64,000 nucleotides of DNA from Planctomycetota bacterium (GCA_963205185.1 CAUJHZ010000076.1:205157-269156); one strand, 5' to 3'. Shown: positions 38,712-48,519, counted from the first letter of the stretch. Notes: generated by a model from the sequence alone, not told the origin. Numbers and translations: made by a program.

Positions 38712-41336
38712 TCAGAGTCCTACGACATTGGAAGTGGCGCAGTTCGACACGTCGAGCGCCTGCAGGTACACGCGGCCGCACGCGCCCGAGGGCGCGTTGC
38801 CGGTGATGGCCGCACGGCCGTTGGCGTTGGCGCGAGCCGTGCGAAGCAGTGTCGCGGTGCCATTGAGGCCCAGGCGCGTTCCAGCACACGGGCCGGTGGG
38901 GATGGCAACCGAGCCGGTTCCGAAGGCGTAGATGAACGCCACGTTGCCGCCCGGCGCGGCGCCGTCGGCGGTCAGCGTGATCGTGCCGGGGCAAAGACCT
39001 TCGACTGCGAGCGTGAAGCCGCCGCCCGAGGAGCCGTAACCCTCGAGGATCGTGACCATGTCCGTGAAGCCGCCGGGCGGCAGGCTGACGATGGTCGCAA
39101 TGTCGATCACGTCATCGCCGGTGAAGTCGCCAAATACGGACGAGTGCGCTGAGTATCCGGCGCCGTAGCGCTGGGCGGTCTGGAGCGTGCCATCGCCGTT
39201 GCCGAGGTAGATGGAAACGTCGCCAGGCGCGTTGGCCGTGAGCACGAGATCCATATTGTCGTCGCCGTCGATATCGGCAGCCCCGCAGTCGGATGCGATG
39301 CGATAGGCTCCCTCGCGGCCCGTCGGGCCCCGATAGACGACGGGGAATCCGAAATCGCCGTCGCCATAGCCGAGCATGAGGGTCACTTCAGTGGTTCCGA
39401 ACGACGGCTGTGGCCGCAGCGTGCAAAGGTCGAGGTGTCCGTCGCCATTGAAGTCTGCGACGTCGAACCTGGAGGCCTGCTCGCCCTGCGAGATCACGGG
39501 GTCGAAGGTGAAGTCTCCGCGGCCGGGCCAGGTGGTGATGCCCAGTGCGTTGCTCGACAGCAGATCAGGATGCGTGTCGTGATTGAGGTCAATGGCCTTG
39601 ATGCCGTTGGGAATCGACGACTGGATCTCCTGCATGAAGGTGAACGAAGTTCCGCTGCCGTTGCCGCGGAAGACGTAAATCCCCGAAGTTGGACCCGGAT
39701 CGGTCAGGACCACGTCGCGGATGGTGTCGTGATTGAGATCGACCGCATCCAGTTCACCGGCCTGGGAAGCGCCCACAGGCGTGATCACGCCCGGCAGGAA
39801 GGTGCCGTCGCCTCGATTGAGCGATACCGCGAAGTTGTACGGCGGAGAGTTGCGGTCGGGCCCGAACACCAGGTCGGGGTACTCGTCGTTGTTCATGTCG
39901 CGCAGCAGCACTGAGCCGGGGTTCATCGGCGGCTGGTACGTGCTCGCCGGCGCGAAGGTGCCATCCCCGTTGTTGCGCAGGATGTACGCCTGCGAGTCGA
40001 CGCTGACGATGTCCAGATCGCCGTCGCGGTCGATGTCCGCCTCGTCAATGTTGTGCGTGATCGTTCCGATGCGGTACTGGGGCAGCGTCGCCAGCACGCC
40101 GCCGCCGGTGTTCTCGTGCACAGTCACCACGCTCGAGTCGTTGGCGACGGTAACGACCTCCGTATCGCCGTCACCATCCGCGTCGAAGCCGACGGCATCG
40201 CTGGTCCACTTGGCCGCGCGATAGGTCACCGAAGGCATGAAGTTGCCCGTGCGATCGTTGAGGAGGAGATCAAATCCGTCGTACGAGCGCCCCGAGGGGT
40301 TGGCGGCGATGAGATCGGGCCAGCCGTCGTCGTTGACGTCAGCGGCGTTGAGCGACACGACCGTCCACGACCAGTCGCCCAGCGGATAGGTAGTGAAGGG
40401 GCCAAACACGCCCTGGCCGTTGTTGCGTCGAACGGTCACATAGCCGCGGTTGGGAGTTCCGTTGGTTGCCGTCGTTGCGATCAGATCAGGATCGCCATCC
40501 CGATCGACATCAACGAGCGCAACGCGCGAATTGGCGTACTGGGTGTCGTTGGCGTGGAGATACAGGACGGGAGCGCCGAAATTGCCCGCGCCGTCGTTGA
40601 ACAGGATCGCATTTCCGGAGGCGTTCTGCCGTCCGACGAGCAGGTCGAGATCATCATCGCCGTCGATATCGGCGGCGGCGACGCGCTGCACGTTGGCGCC
40701 GACGGTTGTGGTGCGCGGCGCCGCGAAGGCCACCTGGTTGCCTGACTGGCCGTTGTGCACCATGAGCGACACGGTCGAGCCGTTGCCGTAGAAGTCACCA
40801 TCGGCGGTCACGATGTCGGAAAAGCCGTCGCCGGTGAAGTCGGCGACCACCAGGCCGATGGGGCCGGGCCCGCTGGTGACCTGCCGGTAGGGGTTCGCGA
40901 ACGTTCCATCAGCATTGCCGCGCCACCAGTACACCTTGCGGGCCTGGCTGAAGGTGGTGGGCACGCTCGCAATCGCGTCCACATGACCGTCGCCATCGAT
41001 GTCGCGCAGAACGAGATCCGCGAGGTCGTCGCCGTAGGGCACGTCGTTTCGCGAGGTCATCTTGAAATCCCCGCCGCCCTCGTTGAGCATGACCACGAGG
41101 CCGGGCTGGCCGTAGTACTCGTTGGCCACCACCACGTCCAGGTCGGTGTCGCCGTCGAGGTCGGCATAATCGAGCGCGATTGGAGCAAAGTAGGGAAACG
41201 CTCCGCTCACGTAGGCGCGCCACGCCGAATCGACGAGATCGCCGCCTCCCTGGGGCTGGGCGAGTGCCGCGGTCCCCAAAAGCGCCGCGGCGAGACCGAC
41301 CATTCGAGCGCTGCTGCTGAAACGGGTTCGATGCAC
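38712..41336 (-). CDS. Secreted FG-GAP/VCBS-repeat protein with C-terminal module
   Basis: About 874 residues from a GTG with AAGGAG upstream. The signal peptide MVGLAAALLGTAALAQ follows a short N-region. FG-GAP repeats include DLDGDTDLDVVV, DIDGDGHVDAIAS, DVDRDGDPDLIAT and DFNGDGHLDLCT. The last 101 residues (FTLAVEGLCPGTITLTADGA onward, 38715-39017) are clearly homologous to the end of the 32027-33064 protein. The gene runs parallel to 35943-38600 and precedes it by 111 bases, so the two may form an operon. Extracellular binding or adhesion is likely, but the ligand is unknown. Confidence 0.82.
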   Translation of the reverse strand: MHRTRFSSSARMVGLAAALLGTAALAQPQGGGDLVDSAWRAYVSGAFPYFAPIALDYADLDGDTDLDVVVANEYYGQPGLVVMLNEGGGDFKMTSRNDVPYGDDLADLVLRDIDGDGHVDAIASVPTTFSQARKVYWWRGNADGTFANPYRQVTSGPGPIGLVVADFTGDGFSDIVTADGDFYGNGSTVSLMVHNGQSGNQVAFAAPRTTTVGANVQRVAAADIDGDDDLDLLVGRQNASGNAILFNDGAGNFGAPVLYLHANDTQYANSRVALVDVDRDGDPDLIATTATNGTPNRGYVTVRRNNGQGVFGPFTTYPLGDWSWTVVSLNAADVNDDGWPDLIAANPSGRSYDGFDLLLNDRTGNFMPSVTYRAAKWTSDAVGFDADGDGDTEVVTVANDSSVVTVHENTGGGVLATLPQYRIGTITHNIDEADIDRDGDLDIVSVDSQAYILRNNGDGTFAPASTYQPPMNPGSVLLRDMNNDEYPDLVFGPDRNSPPYNFAVSLNRGDGTFLPGVITPVGASQAGELDAVDLNHDTIRDVVLTDPGPTSGIYVFRGNGSGTSFTFMQEIQSSIPNGIKAIDLNHDTHPDLLSSNALGITTWPGRGDFTFDPVISQGEQASRFDVADFNGDGHLDLCTLRPQPSFGTTEVTLMLGYGDGDFGFPVVYRGPTGREGAYRIASDCGAADIDGDDNMDLVLTANAPGDVSIYLGNGDGTLQTAQRYGAGYSAHSSVFGDFTGDDVIDIATIVSLPPGGFTDMVTILEGYGSSGGGFTLAVEGLCPGTITLTADGAAPGGNVAFIYAFGTGSVAIPTGPCAGTRLGLNGTATLLRTARANANGRAAITGNAPSGACGRVYLQALDVSNCATSNVVGL

Positions 41337-41812
41337 GGTGTGCTCCTTCCGAAGTTGGCCAGCGGTGAGCACCGCTCGCCTCGGTGATCAAAATTTCTGC
41401 CATCTCGCTGAAGTGCGGCGCCGCTTGCGAGCCACCAGGCGAGTTCACAGGTCTGTCCCCTGCGCAATGCAATGGGGGTGCCAGTGACGCGCGGGCGTCG
41501 GGCATTCGCTGAAACGGGCACAAATGGGGGAAATGGCCCCGTGCCACGACTCGATGCCAGGTGCCGGCGTGATCGGCCATCGCAACGGCCAGAGCAATGG
41601 GAATCTGGGTAACGACGCCGCTGCTCGCGGGGGGCGCGGCGAGCGCTTCGGCTCGATCAGGCGCGATTTCCGCAGGAAGTTTGGATAAATTCGCTTCCGT
41701 CGGCGGTTGTTCTGAGGTATTCTATCGGCGTCTCAGTCGCCCGCGCTCGCGGTGCGGCTGGAGCCTGTGTTACCGTGCCCAAGTCACCTGGTCTTTGGAA
41801 AGCGAGAAGAAG
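41337..41812. other. Divergent intergenic region, no gene seen
   Basis: The 476 bases separate a minus-strand FG-GAP gene from the plus-strand subtilase. An upstream in-frame extension of the subtilase exists but lacks a ribosome-binding site. A TTCCGT/TATTCT pair at 41695-41723 (17-base spacer) is a weak promoter candidate. I found no RNA gene or repeat. Confidence 0.4.
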
Positions 41813-43585
41813 ATGAAACGATTGGTGTGTGTCGGCGCTGCGGCCGCCGTCTTGTCGGCCCCCGCGGTGGCAGGCGAAATCGACGGCGATCTGCGAAAGA
41901 TCCTGCTCGAATCGCCCGACAACGAAGTGATCTCGACGCTGGTCTACCTCTCCGACCAGGTCAACATCGCGCAAATGAACCACGACTTCAATCGCCAGAA
42001 CCTCCCTCTGAGCGAGCGACATCGTCTGGTCGTGACCACGCTCCATGAGAAGGCGGCCAACACGCAGGGAGCGCTGCTCGCTCACCTGACCGCCCTCAAG
42101 GATGCCGGCCGCATCGCTGACTTCCAGTCCTACTGGATTTCAAACGTCATTCGCGTTGACGCCACGCGAGGCGAGATCGTCCGTCTCGCCGGCCGCGGCG
42201 ATGTGCTCCGCGTCTACTTCAACTACCCCATCGAACTGGTCGCACCCGTCGGCGAGCCGATTGCAGTCGAGCAGGGCGGCAACGGCGGCCTGGACAATCC
42301 CGAGCCCGGTCTTGTCGCGATTCGCGCCCCTGAAGTGTGGTCCGAGTTCGGCGTCATGGGCAACGGCGTGCTCACCTCAACGCTCGACACCGGCGTGGAT
42401 GGCAACCATCCGGCGCTGGCCAGCCGCTGGGCGGGCGTGGCCGACTCGCGCTACGCCGGCCATCCTGAGTGGGCGTGGTTCGATCCGGTGACCAACACCA
42501 ACTTCCCCACCGCGTTCGGCAGCCACGGCACCCACACCATGGGCACCGTGTGCGGCGGCGCACCGGGAGATGAAGTCGGCGTTGCGCCGGGCGCGACGTG
42601 GATCCACGCGGCCGTCATCGATCGCGTGAGCATTCAGCGCACCGTCTCGGATTCGCTGCTTGCGTTCGAGTGGCTGATCGATCCGGATGGCGATCCGAAC
42701 ACCAACTGGGATGTCCCGGCCGTGTGCTCCAACTCCTGGGGCCTCGTGACGGGCCACGGCTACCAGCCCTGCGATCAGACCTTCTGGACTCACCTGGACG
42801 CCTGCGAAGCCGCCGGCACGCTCATCACTTTCTCGGCCGGAAACGAAGGATCTTCGGGTCTGCGCCGCCCGGCGGACCGGGCGACCGATGACTACCGCAC
42901 CTTCGCGGTGGCGGCGGTCGATGGCAACCAGCAGGGCTGGCCGATCGCGTCGTTCTCCTCGCGCGGCCCGACGAACTGCACGCCCAATGGTCAGCCGGCC
43001 ATCAAGCCGGACATCTCCGCTCCGGGGGTCAACGTGCGATCCGCTCTGCCGGGCAACTCCTACGGCAACCTGAGCGGCACGTCGATGGCTTCGCCGCACA
43101 TCAACGGCGTGGTCTGCCTCATGCGTGAAGTCAATCCGGATCTGCCCGTCGATGACATCAAGCAGATCATCTTCGACACCGCCGTCGATCTCGGCACCCA
43201 GGGCGAAGACAACAGCTACGGCTGGGGCATGGTTGATGCGTACGAAGCCGTCGTCGCAGCCATGACCGGCGACATCCCGATGCGACTGGTGACGTCGCGG
43301 TTTGTCTCCGGCGTGAACGGCGACGCGGAGGTCTTCCGCGCCACGCCCGGTTCGACCGTCGCATTCGTGTACAGCGTCGCGGGGCCCGGCAGCACCTATG
43401 TGCCGCAACTGGATGTCACGCTCGATCTCGCCCAGCCGCGCCAGGCCGGCGTTCGCACCGCCGATCAGGACGGCTACGCCCTGCTCCGCAAGCGCATTCC
43501 GCCCAACACCGTGGGCGTGCGCGTGTACATGCAGGCGTGCGAGTTCCAGCGCAAGTCGAACGTCACCGATCAGGTGATTCAGTAA
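41813..43585 (+). CDS. Secreted subtilisin-like serine protease (S8), one C-terminal module
   Basis: About 590 residues. Signal peptide MKRLVCVGAAAAVLSAPAVAG is followed by a ~100-residue propeptide-like region. Catalytic Asp (TLDTGVDGNH), His (GSHGTHTMGTV) and Ser (SGTSMASPH) are all present, with oxyanion Asn in FSAGNEG. The last 101 residues (490-590) form an Ig-like module: DAEVFRATPGSTVAFVYS, TYVPQLDVTLDL, TADQDGYALL and VYMQACEFQ. The ATG at 41813 has GAGAAGAAG upstream. A closely related gene follows in tandem. Likely extracellular nutrient or surface protease; substrate unknown. Confidence 0.9.
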   Translation: MKRLVCVGAAAAVLSAPAVAGEIDGDLRKILLESPDNEVISTLVYLSDQVNIAQMNHDFNRQNLPLSERHRLVVTTLHEKAANTQGALLAHLTALKDAGRIADFQSYWISNVIRVDATRGEIVRLAGRGDVLRVYFNYPIELVAPVGEPIAVEQGGNGGLDNPEPGLVAIRAPEVWSEFGVMGNGVLTSTLDTGVDGNHPALASRWAGVADSRYAGHPEWAWFDPVTNTNFPTAFGSHGTHTMGTVCGGAPGDEVGVAPGATWIHAAVIDRVSIQRTVSDSLLAFEWLIDPDGDPNTNWDVPAVCSNSWGLVTGHGYQPCDQTFWTHLDACEAAGTLITFSAGNEGSSGLRRPADRATDDYRTFAVAAVDGNQQGWPIASFSSRGPTNCTPNGQPAIKPDISAPGVNVRSALPGNSYGNLSGTSMASPHINGVVCLMREVNPDLPVDDIKQIIFDTAVDLGTQGEDNSYGWGMVDAYEAVVAAMTGDIPMRLVTSRFVSGVNGDAEVFRATPGSTVAFVYSVAGPGSTYVPQLDVTLDLAQPRQAGVRTADQDGYALLRKRIPPNTVGVRVYMQACEFQRKSNVTDQVIQ

Positions 43586-43618
43586 AACCGCGCTGCGGCG
43601 CACTTCGTCCCCAAGTCG

Positions 43619-43644
43619 CACCGCGGGCCAGTCGGCCCGCGGTG
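43619..43644 (+). terminator. GC-rich hairpin between the two subtilase genes
   Basis: CACCGCGGGCC pairs with GGCCCGCGGTG around AGTC. No T run follows directly, so it may be an attenuator or mRNA-stability element rather than a full terminator. Confidence 0.5.
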
Positions 43645-43699
43645 TGGCTTGAGGGCATCTAACTCTTTTTGCCCTTCGTGGCTTGAAAGGCGGGGAACA

Positions 43700-45781
43700 A
43701 TGAAGCGACTCCTCCTCACGGGAACTGCGGCAGCGATCCTGGCGACGCCGGTCATCGCCGGTGAAATCGATCCTGACCTGCGGCGGATCATCCTCAAGAC
43801 GTCCGACAACGAGGTCCTCTCGACGCTGGTCTTCCTCAACGACCAGGTGAACATCGCGCAGATGAACGCCGCGATGAACCAGGCGAAAGTCAACCTGCGC
43901 GAGCGGCACCGGCTCGTGGTTACTTCGCTGCAGGAAAAGGCCGGCCTGACGCAAGGCGATCTCATCGCGCATCTCACCGATCTGAAGGACGCCGGACGCA
44001 TTTCCGACTTCCACCCTTACTGGCTGTCCAACGCCATCCGCGTGGACGCCACGCGCGGCGAGATTGTCCAACTGGCCGGCCGTCAGGATGTGCTTCGCGT
44101 CTACTTCAACTATCCGATCGAGACCGTCGCGCCGATGGGCGCTCCGGTAGCCGTCGAGCAGGGCGGCAACGGCGGGCTCGACAATCCCGAGCCCGGTCTT
44201 GTCGCCATTCGCGCGCCCGAAGTCTGGACTGAATTCGGCGTCATGGGCAACGGCGTGCTCACCTCAACGCTCGACACCGGCGTGGATGGCAATCACCCCG
44301 CCCTCGCCAGCCGCTGGGCAGGCGTGGCCGACTCGCGCTACGCCGGCCACCCCGAGTGGGCGTGGTTCGATCCGGTGACCAACACGACCTTCCCGACCGC
44401 CTTCGGCAGCCACGGCACCCACACCATGGGCACCGTTTGCGGCGGCGCACCGGGCGATGAAATCGGCGTCGCTCCGGGCGCCACCTGGATCCATGCGGCC
44501 GTCATTGATCGCGTCAGCATTCAGCGCACCGTCGCCGATGCGCTGCTCGCCTTTGAATGGCTCGTTGATCCGGATGGGGACCCGAACACGAATTGGGACG
44601 TCCCCGCGGTTTGCTCCAACTCGTGGCGTCTCGTCACGGGTCACGGCTATCCGCCGTGCGATGAAACTTTCTGGACGCATCTGGACGCGTGCGAGGCCGC
44701 CGGCACGCTCATCACCTTCTCCGCCGGCAACGAGGGCTTCTCGGGCCTCGGCCGCCCGTCCGATCGCGCGACCGACGAATACCGCACCTTCTCCGTCGCC
44801 GCGGTGGACGCGAACCAGCAGGGTTGGCCGATTGCGTCGTTCTCCTCGCGCGGCCCGACGAACTGCACGCCCAATGGCCAACCGGCGATTAAGCCGGACA
44901 TCTCCGGCCCGGGCGTCAACGTCCGATCCGCTCTGCCGGGCAACTCCTACGGCAACCTGAGCGGCACGTCGATGGCTTCGCCGCACATCAACGGCGTGGT
45001 CTGCCTCATGCGCGAAGTCAATCCCGATCTCTCCGTGGACGACATCAAGCAGATCATGTATGACACCGCCTTCGATCTGGGCGATCCGGGCGAAGACAAC
45101 AACTACGGCTACGGAATGGTGGATGCATACGAAGCAGTCGTCGCGGCCATCAGCGGTGACATTCCCATGCGGCTTCGTGCGGCTTCGTGGACGGCCGGCG
45201 TCGAGACGGATCTCGAAGTCTTCCGCGCCACGCCCGGCAGCAACGTCGCGTTTATCTACAGCATTCAGGGGACGGGCAGCACCTACGTGCCCCAACTGGA
45301 TGTCACCGTCGATCTCGCCTCGCCGCGTCTGGCCGGTATCGAGACGGCCGACCAGGACGGCTACGCACTGCACCACATGCTCGTTCCCTTCGGCTCCGAA
45401 GGCACGCACGTCTGGATGCAGGCAGCCGAGTTTCAGCGCAAGTCCAATGTCGTTGATCAGCCGGTCGAATACCGTCTGACGCTCGAAGTGTCGCGCTGGC
45501 TGGCCGGCGTCCGCGGCGACGCGGAAGTGTTCGGCGCCACGCCCGGCGCCACCGTCGCGTTCCTCGCGAGCTTTGACGGCACGGGCAGCACCTTCATCCC
45601 GCAGTTCAACGTCACCGTGGACCTGCTCAACCCCGTGACGGCGGGCACCCGCGTCGCCGATCAGAACGGCTACGCGCTGCTGCGCCAGCTGATCCCGACC
45701 GAACTGCAGGGGCGGCACGTCTGGATGCAGGCCGTCGAGCAGCGGAGCAAGTCCAACCTCGTCGAGCAGGACATCGAGTAG
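43700..45781 (+). CDS. Secreted subtilisin-like serine protease (S8), two C-terminal modules
   Basis: About 693 residues, paralog of 41813-43585 over its first ~590 residues. Signal peptide MKRLLLTGTAAAILATPVIAG. Catalytic Asp, His and Ser motifs are the same (TLDTGVDGNH, GSHGTHTMGTV, SGTSMASPH). It has two C-terminal modules in tandem (490-591 and 592-693) with repeated ATPGxxVAF, GTGST[YF][VI]PQ[LF][DN]VTVDL, ADQxGYAL and [HV]WMQA positions. The start ATG at 43700 follows GGGGAA. A terminator follows the gene. The two genes probably arose by duplication, then one gained or lost a module. Confidence 0.9.
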   Translation: MKRLLLTGTAAAILATPVIAGEIDPDLRRIILKTSDNEVLSTLVFLNDQVNIAQMNAAMNQAKVNLRERHRLVVTSLQEKAGLTQGDLIAHLTDLKDAGRISDFHPYWLSNAIRVDATRGEIVQLAGRQDVLRVYFNYPIETVAPMGAPVAVEQGGNGGLDNPEPGLVAIRAPEVWTEFGVMGNGVLTSTLDTGVDGNHPALASRWAGVADSRYAGHPEWAWFDPVTNTTFPTAFGSHGTHTMGTVCGGAPGDEIGVAPGATWIHAAVIDRVSIQRTVADALLAFEWLVDPDGDPNTNWDVPAVCSNSWRLVTGHGYPPCDETFWTHLDACEAAGTLITFSAGNEGFSGLGRPSDRATDEYRTFSVAAVDANQQGWPIASFSSRGPTNCTPNGQPAIKPDISGPGVNVRSALPGNSYGNLSGTSMASPHINGVVCLMREVNPDLSVDDIKQIMYDTAFDLGDPGEDNNYGYGMVDAYEAVVAAISGDIPMRLRAASWTAGVETDLEVFRATPGSNVAFIYSIQGTGSTYVPQLDVTVDLASPRLAGIETADQDGYALHHMLVPFGSEGTHVWMQAAEFQRKSNVVDQPVEYRLTLEVSRWLAGVRGDAEVFGATPGATVAFLASFDGTGSTFIPQFNVTVDLLNPVTAGTRVADQNGYALLRQLIPTELQGRHVWMQAVEQRSKSNLVEQDIE

Positions 45782-45819
45782 CCGCCCGCTCCAAGAGGCA
45801 CGGATCCGAGTTCACAACC

Positions 45820-45856
45820 AGCCCCGCGGGCCTTTGCCCGCGGGGCTGTTCCTTTG
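45820..45856 (+). terminator. Terminator after the second subtilase gene
   Basis: AGCCCCGCGGGC (45820-45831) pairs perfectly with GCCCGCGGGGCT (45836-45847) around CTTT, followed by GTTCCTTTG. The remaining bases to 46079 hold no recognisable gene. Confidence 0.85.
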
Positions 45857-46079
45857 CCTCAACAGGCGCGGCGGCCACGGCGCGGCTTTCGGTGTCGCGA
45901 AAGATCTTTGCGGAGCGATTCGCGCCGAGGCTCTAATAATTGGATATGATTGTCCGCATTCAAGTCCCGAGGCGGCTTTTCAGGGTGTGTGCAATCTGGC
46001 CTCGCCGAGTCTCCTCTCCAACCCAACGCGCCGGTCAGTCCAGGCCGCCCGCGTCCAACCACCAAAGGCGCCCCACCGA

Positions 46080-47795
46080 ATGACCACGGCTCTTGCGCAG
46101 TCCGCTTATCGACCCGCAACTCATCTGACTCACCCCACTCACCCGCGCGGCACCGACGCCCGCGTTCTGCTCACCAGCGTGTTTGGTCCCTATGCCCGCG
46201 ATGATGAATACGGCAGCCGGTCGCTGAATCCGATGGAGTTGTATCACAATCAGGTCACGCGCGTGCAGCGCGGCTTCTCGCTGCGCATGTTCCACAGGTC
46301 ATGGGGGCTGATGCTCATTCAGCACAACATCAGCGCCCCGTGCACGCTGCTCGACTTTCCAACGCTCGACCGGCTCATTGAAGAGTTGCGCAGCGTGCCC
46401 TACGACATCATCGGCATCGGAGCGATCATTCCGAATCTGTCCAAGGTGCGCCACATGTGCGACATCATCCGCCGCCATCAGCCGCAGGCGACGCTCGTCA
46501 TCGGCGGCCACGTGGCGAACTACCCCGATCTTGATCGCCTTGTCGACGCCGACCACATCGTGCGCGGCGAGGGGGTGGAGTGGATGCGCCGCTATCTCGG
46601 AGAAGACGCCGGCCGACCGATCAGGCACCCGCGCATTTCTTCAGGGATCGGCACGCGCACCATGGGAGTCACCTTGCGCGAAAAGAAAGGGGACGTCGCG
46701 GCTGTGCTGCTGCCCTCCGTCGGCTGCCCCCTGGGGTGCAACTTCTGCGCCACCTCAGCCATGTTCGGCGGCAAAGGCGCCTGCATCCACTTCTACGAAA
46801 CCGGCGAAGAACTCTTCGACGTCATGTGCGGGCTCGAGGCCGACATGAAAGTGCGATCGTTCTTCGTGATGGATGAGAACTTCCTGCTGCATCGCAAGAG
46901 GGCCCTGCGACTGCTCGAACTCATGCAGCAGCACGACAAGTCCTGGTCGCTGTACATCTTCGCTTCCGCCAATGTGCTTCGCGCTTACACGATCGAGCAG
47001 ATCGTTGCGCTGGGAATCTCGTGGGTCTGGATGGGCCTTGAGGGCAAGGATGCGGCCTACGCCAAGCTGCGCGACGCCGACACCCGCACGCTCGTGCGCA
47101 CCCTGCAGTCGCACGGCATCCGCGTGCTCGGTTCGAGCATCATCGGCATGGAGAATCACACGCTCGAAAACATCGATGAGGCGATCGATTACGCGGTGGA
47201 ACACGATACGGAGTTTCACCAGTTCATGCTCTACACGCCGATCCCCGGCACGCCGCTCTACAACGAGCACCAGCAGGCGGGCACGATGCTGCCGCCCGAC
47301 GAGTACGTCGAGTCCGACATCCACGGGCAGCTGATGTTCAACTTCCGGCACCCGCACATTCCGCGCGGCGAAGAAGGCCGGCTGATCCTCCGCGCCTTCC
47401 AGCGCGACTTTGAAATCAACGGGCCCAGCGTCGTTCGCATCGCGCGAACCGTGCTCCAGGGTTGGAAGCGCTACAAGAACCACCCGGATCGGCGCATCCG
47501 CTCGCGTTTCATCTGGGAAGCGCGCGATCTGGCAGTGACGTACGCCGGCGCGCTGTGGGCCGCCCGCGAACACTTCAGGCATGCCAACGCAGCTCTCTCG
47601 AGCCGCATCGCGCACAGTCTCGATGAGATCAAGAAGGAGTTCGGCTGGAAGTCGCGACTCTCGGCGCCGCTCATCGGCCGATACCTGTTGCGGATGTTCG
47701 CTCGTGAGGAGCAACGGCTGGACAACCGCTGGACCTACGAACCGCCAACCTTCTACGAGCACAACGCGCACGTGCGCATCGGCGCCGCGATCTGA
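46080..47795 (+). CDS. B12-binding domain radical SAM protein
   Basis: About 571 residues from ATG 46080; no strong ribosome-binding site is visible. The N-terminal part has a cobalamin-binding domain (YDIIGIGAIIPNLSKVRHMC, then TLVIGGHVANYPDLDRL). The radical SAM cluster cysteines are in PSVGCPLGCNFCATSAMF. FVMDENFLLHRKRALRLLEL and LGSSIIGMENHTLENIDEAI are family-typical TIM-barrel segments. The C-terminal ~100 residues (from WKRYKNHPDRR) are basic and helical. It is distinct from the 4065-5603 protein. Possible role in lipid or cofactor modification; substrate unknown. It is not in an obvious operon. Confidence 0.83.
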   Translation: MTTALAQSAYRPATHLTHPTHPRGTDARVLLTSVFGPYARDDEYGSRSLNPMELYHNQVTRVQRGFSLRMFHRSWGLMLIQHNISAPCTLLDFPTLDRLIEELRSVPYDIIGIGAIIPNLSKVRHMCDIIRRHQPQATLVIGGHVANYPDLDRLVDADHIVRGEGVEWMRRYLGEDAGRPIRHPRISSGIGTRTMGVTLREKKGDVAAVLLPSVGCPLGCNFCATSAMFGGKGACIHFYETGEELFDVMCGLEADMKVRSFFVMDENFLLHRKRALRLLELMQQHDKSWSLYIFASANVLRAYTIEQIVALGISWVWMGLEGKDAAYAKLRDADTRTLVRTLQSHGIRVLGSSIIGMENHTLENIDEAIDYAVEHDTEFHQFMLYTPIPGTPLYNEHQQAGTMLPPDEYVESDIHGQLMFNFRHPHIPRGEEGRLILRAFQRDFEINGPSVVRIARTVLQGWKRYKNHPDRRIRSRFIWEARDLAVTYAGALWAAREHFRHANAALSSRIAHSLDEIKKEFGWKSRLSAPLIGRYLLRMFAREEQRLDNRWTYEPPTFYEHNAHVRIGAAI

Positions 47796-47813
47796 TCGGC
47801 CCGCATCGATGCC

Positions 47814-48464
47814 TTAGATCTCGTCAAGGATCGGCAGGTATTGCTCACCCCGCCTCGTGGCGCCGTAGATGCTGCCTGGCGGCGGACCTTCCAGAAGTTC
47901 ACGCGCGACCAGGTCGGCGCGGGACAGGTCCTTGAGCGCGATCGAAACCGCCCGGTCGGTGGCCGTGTCCAATGCTTGCGTGATCTGCGTGAATCGCGCC
48001 GGCCCCGGGCCGATGACGAACAGCGCGGGCATCGACCATTTGCGCAGCGCGATCTCGGTCGCAGCCGTCTGCTGCATGGCCCGCTCGAGCCGGCCACACA
48101 CCGGCGCGAGGCGTTCGCCCCGCCGCGTGAGGATGTATTCGGGCCGCAGCGGGTGGCCGTACCCCGGATTGCGCCGGATCCAACCGAGGTCGATGAGTTC
48201 ATCGAGCGCCTGGCGCACGGCTCCGGCGTTTGCCCCAAGCGCGTGAACGAGCGAGATGAACTTCGCGCCCTGGGCGCGGTCCAGTTCGGCCATGATGGGG
48301 CAGGCCCAGCGGCGCCGAAACAAGGCCATGACTCGGTCGAGGCGGTCCATCGCCATGAGATTCCCCCAGTCGATCAGGACCGGCGCGGCCAGCAACGCGG
48401 ATAGCCACCTCAGCACGGTCCGGCGCCGCAGCCGGGGCGAGGGCACAGGGACTTTCGAATTCAT
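47814..48464 (-). CDS. Transcriptional regulator with two tandem HxlR-like winged helices
   Basis: About 216 residues. Two HxlR-type winged-helix domains: one at ~50-125 (RRRWACPIMAELDRAQGAKF, QALDELIDLGWIRRNPGYG, RPEYILTRRGERLAPVCGRL), the second at ~135-216 (LRKWSMPALFVIGPGPARFT, SIALKDLSRADLVARELLEG, IYGATRRGEQYLPIL). Standard HxlR proteins have one and dimerise. I set the start at the ATG with GGGGAG upstream because a TATACT -10 covers codons farther upstream. It is divergent from the VOC gene and likely controls both. No metal or ligand site is visible. Confidence 0.75.
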   Translation of the reverse strand: MNSKVPVPSPRLRRRTVLRWLSALLAAPVLIDWGNLMAMDRLDRVMALFRRRWACPIMAELDRAQGAKFISLVHALGANAGAVRQALDELIDLGWIRRNPGYGHPLRPEYILTRRGERLAPVCGRLERAMQQTAATEIALRKWSMPALFVIGPGPARFTQITQALDTATDRAVSIALKDLSRADLVARELLEGPPPGSIYGATRRGEQYLPILDEI

Positions 48465-48480
48465 CGCCGCCGCTCCCCGC

Positions 48481-48519
48481 TTGACATGCAAAGTATAGCG
48501 GCTATATTGAATGAATCAA
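48481..48519. promoter_or_regulatory. Overlapping divergent promoters with palindromic operator
   Basis: Plus strand: TTGACA (48481-48486), 16 bases, TATATT (48503-48508). Minus strand: TTGATT (48519-48514), 16 bases, TATACT (48497-48492). Between them TATAGC G GCTATA (48494-48506) is a perfect palindrome. A repressor bound there would block both. Confidence 0.75.

Noticed and set aside
35943-41336. Recurrent 'gtcgccgtc'-type short repeats that could suggest a CRISPR or repeat array
   Set aside because: The repeats follow codons for Asp-Gly-Asp calcium-binding turns in FG-GAP proteins, vary in spacing and keep the frame open.
41597-41812. 72-codon N-terminal extension of the first subtilase
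   Set aside because: The signal peptide and ribosome-binding site begin at 41813, and the paralog at 43700 starts at the same point.
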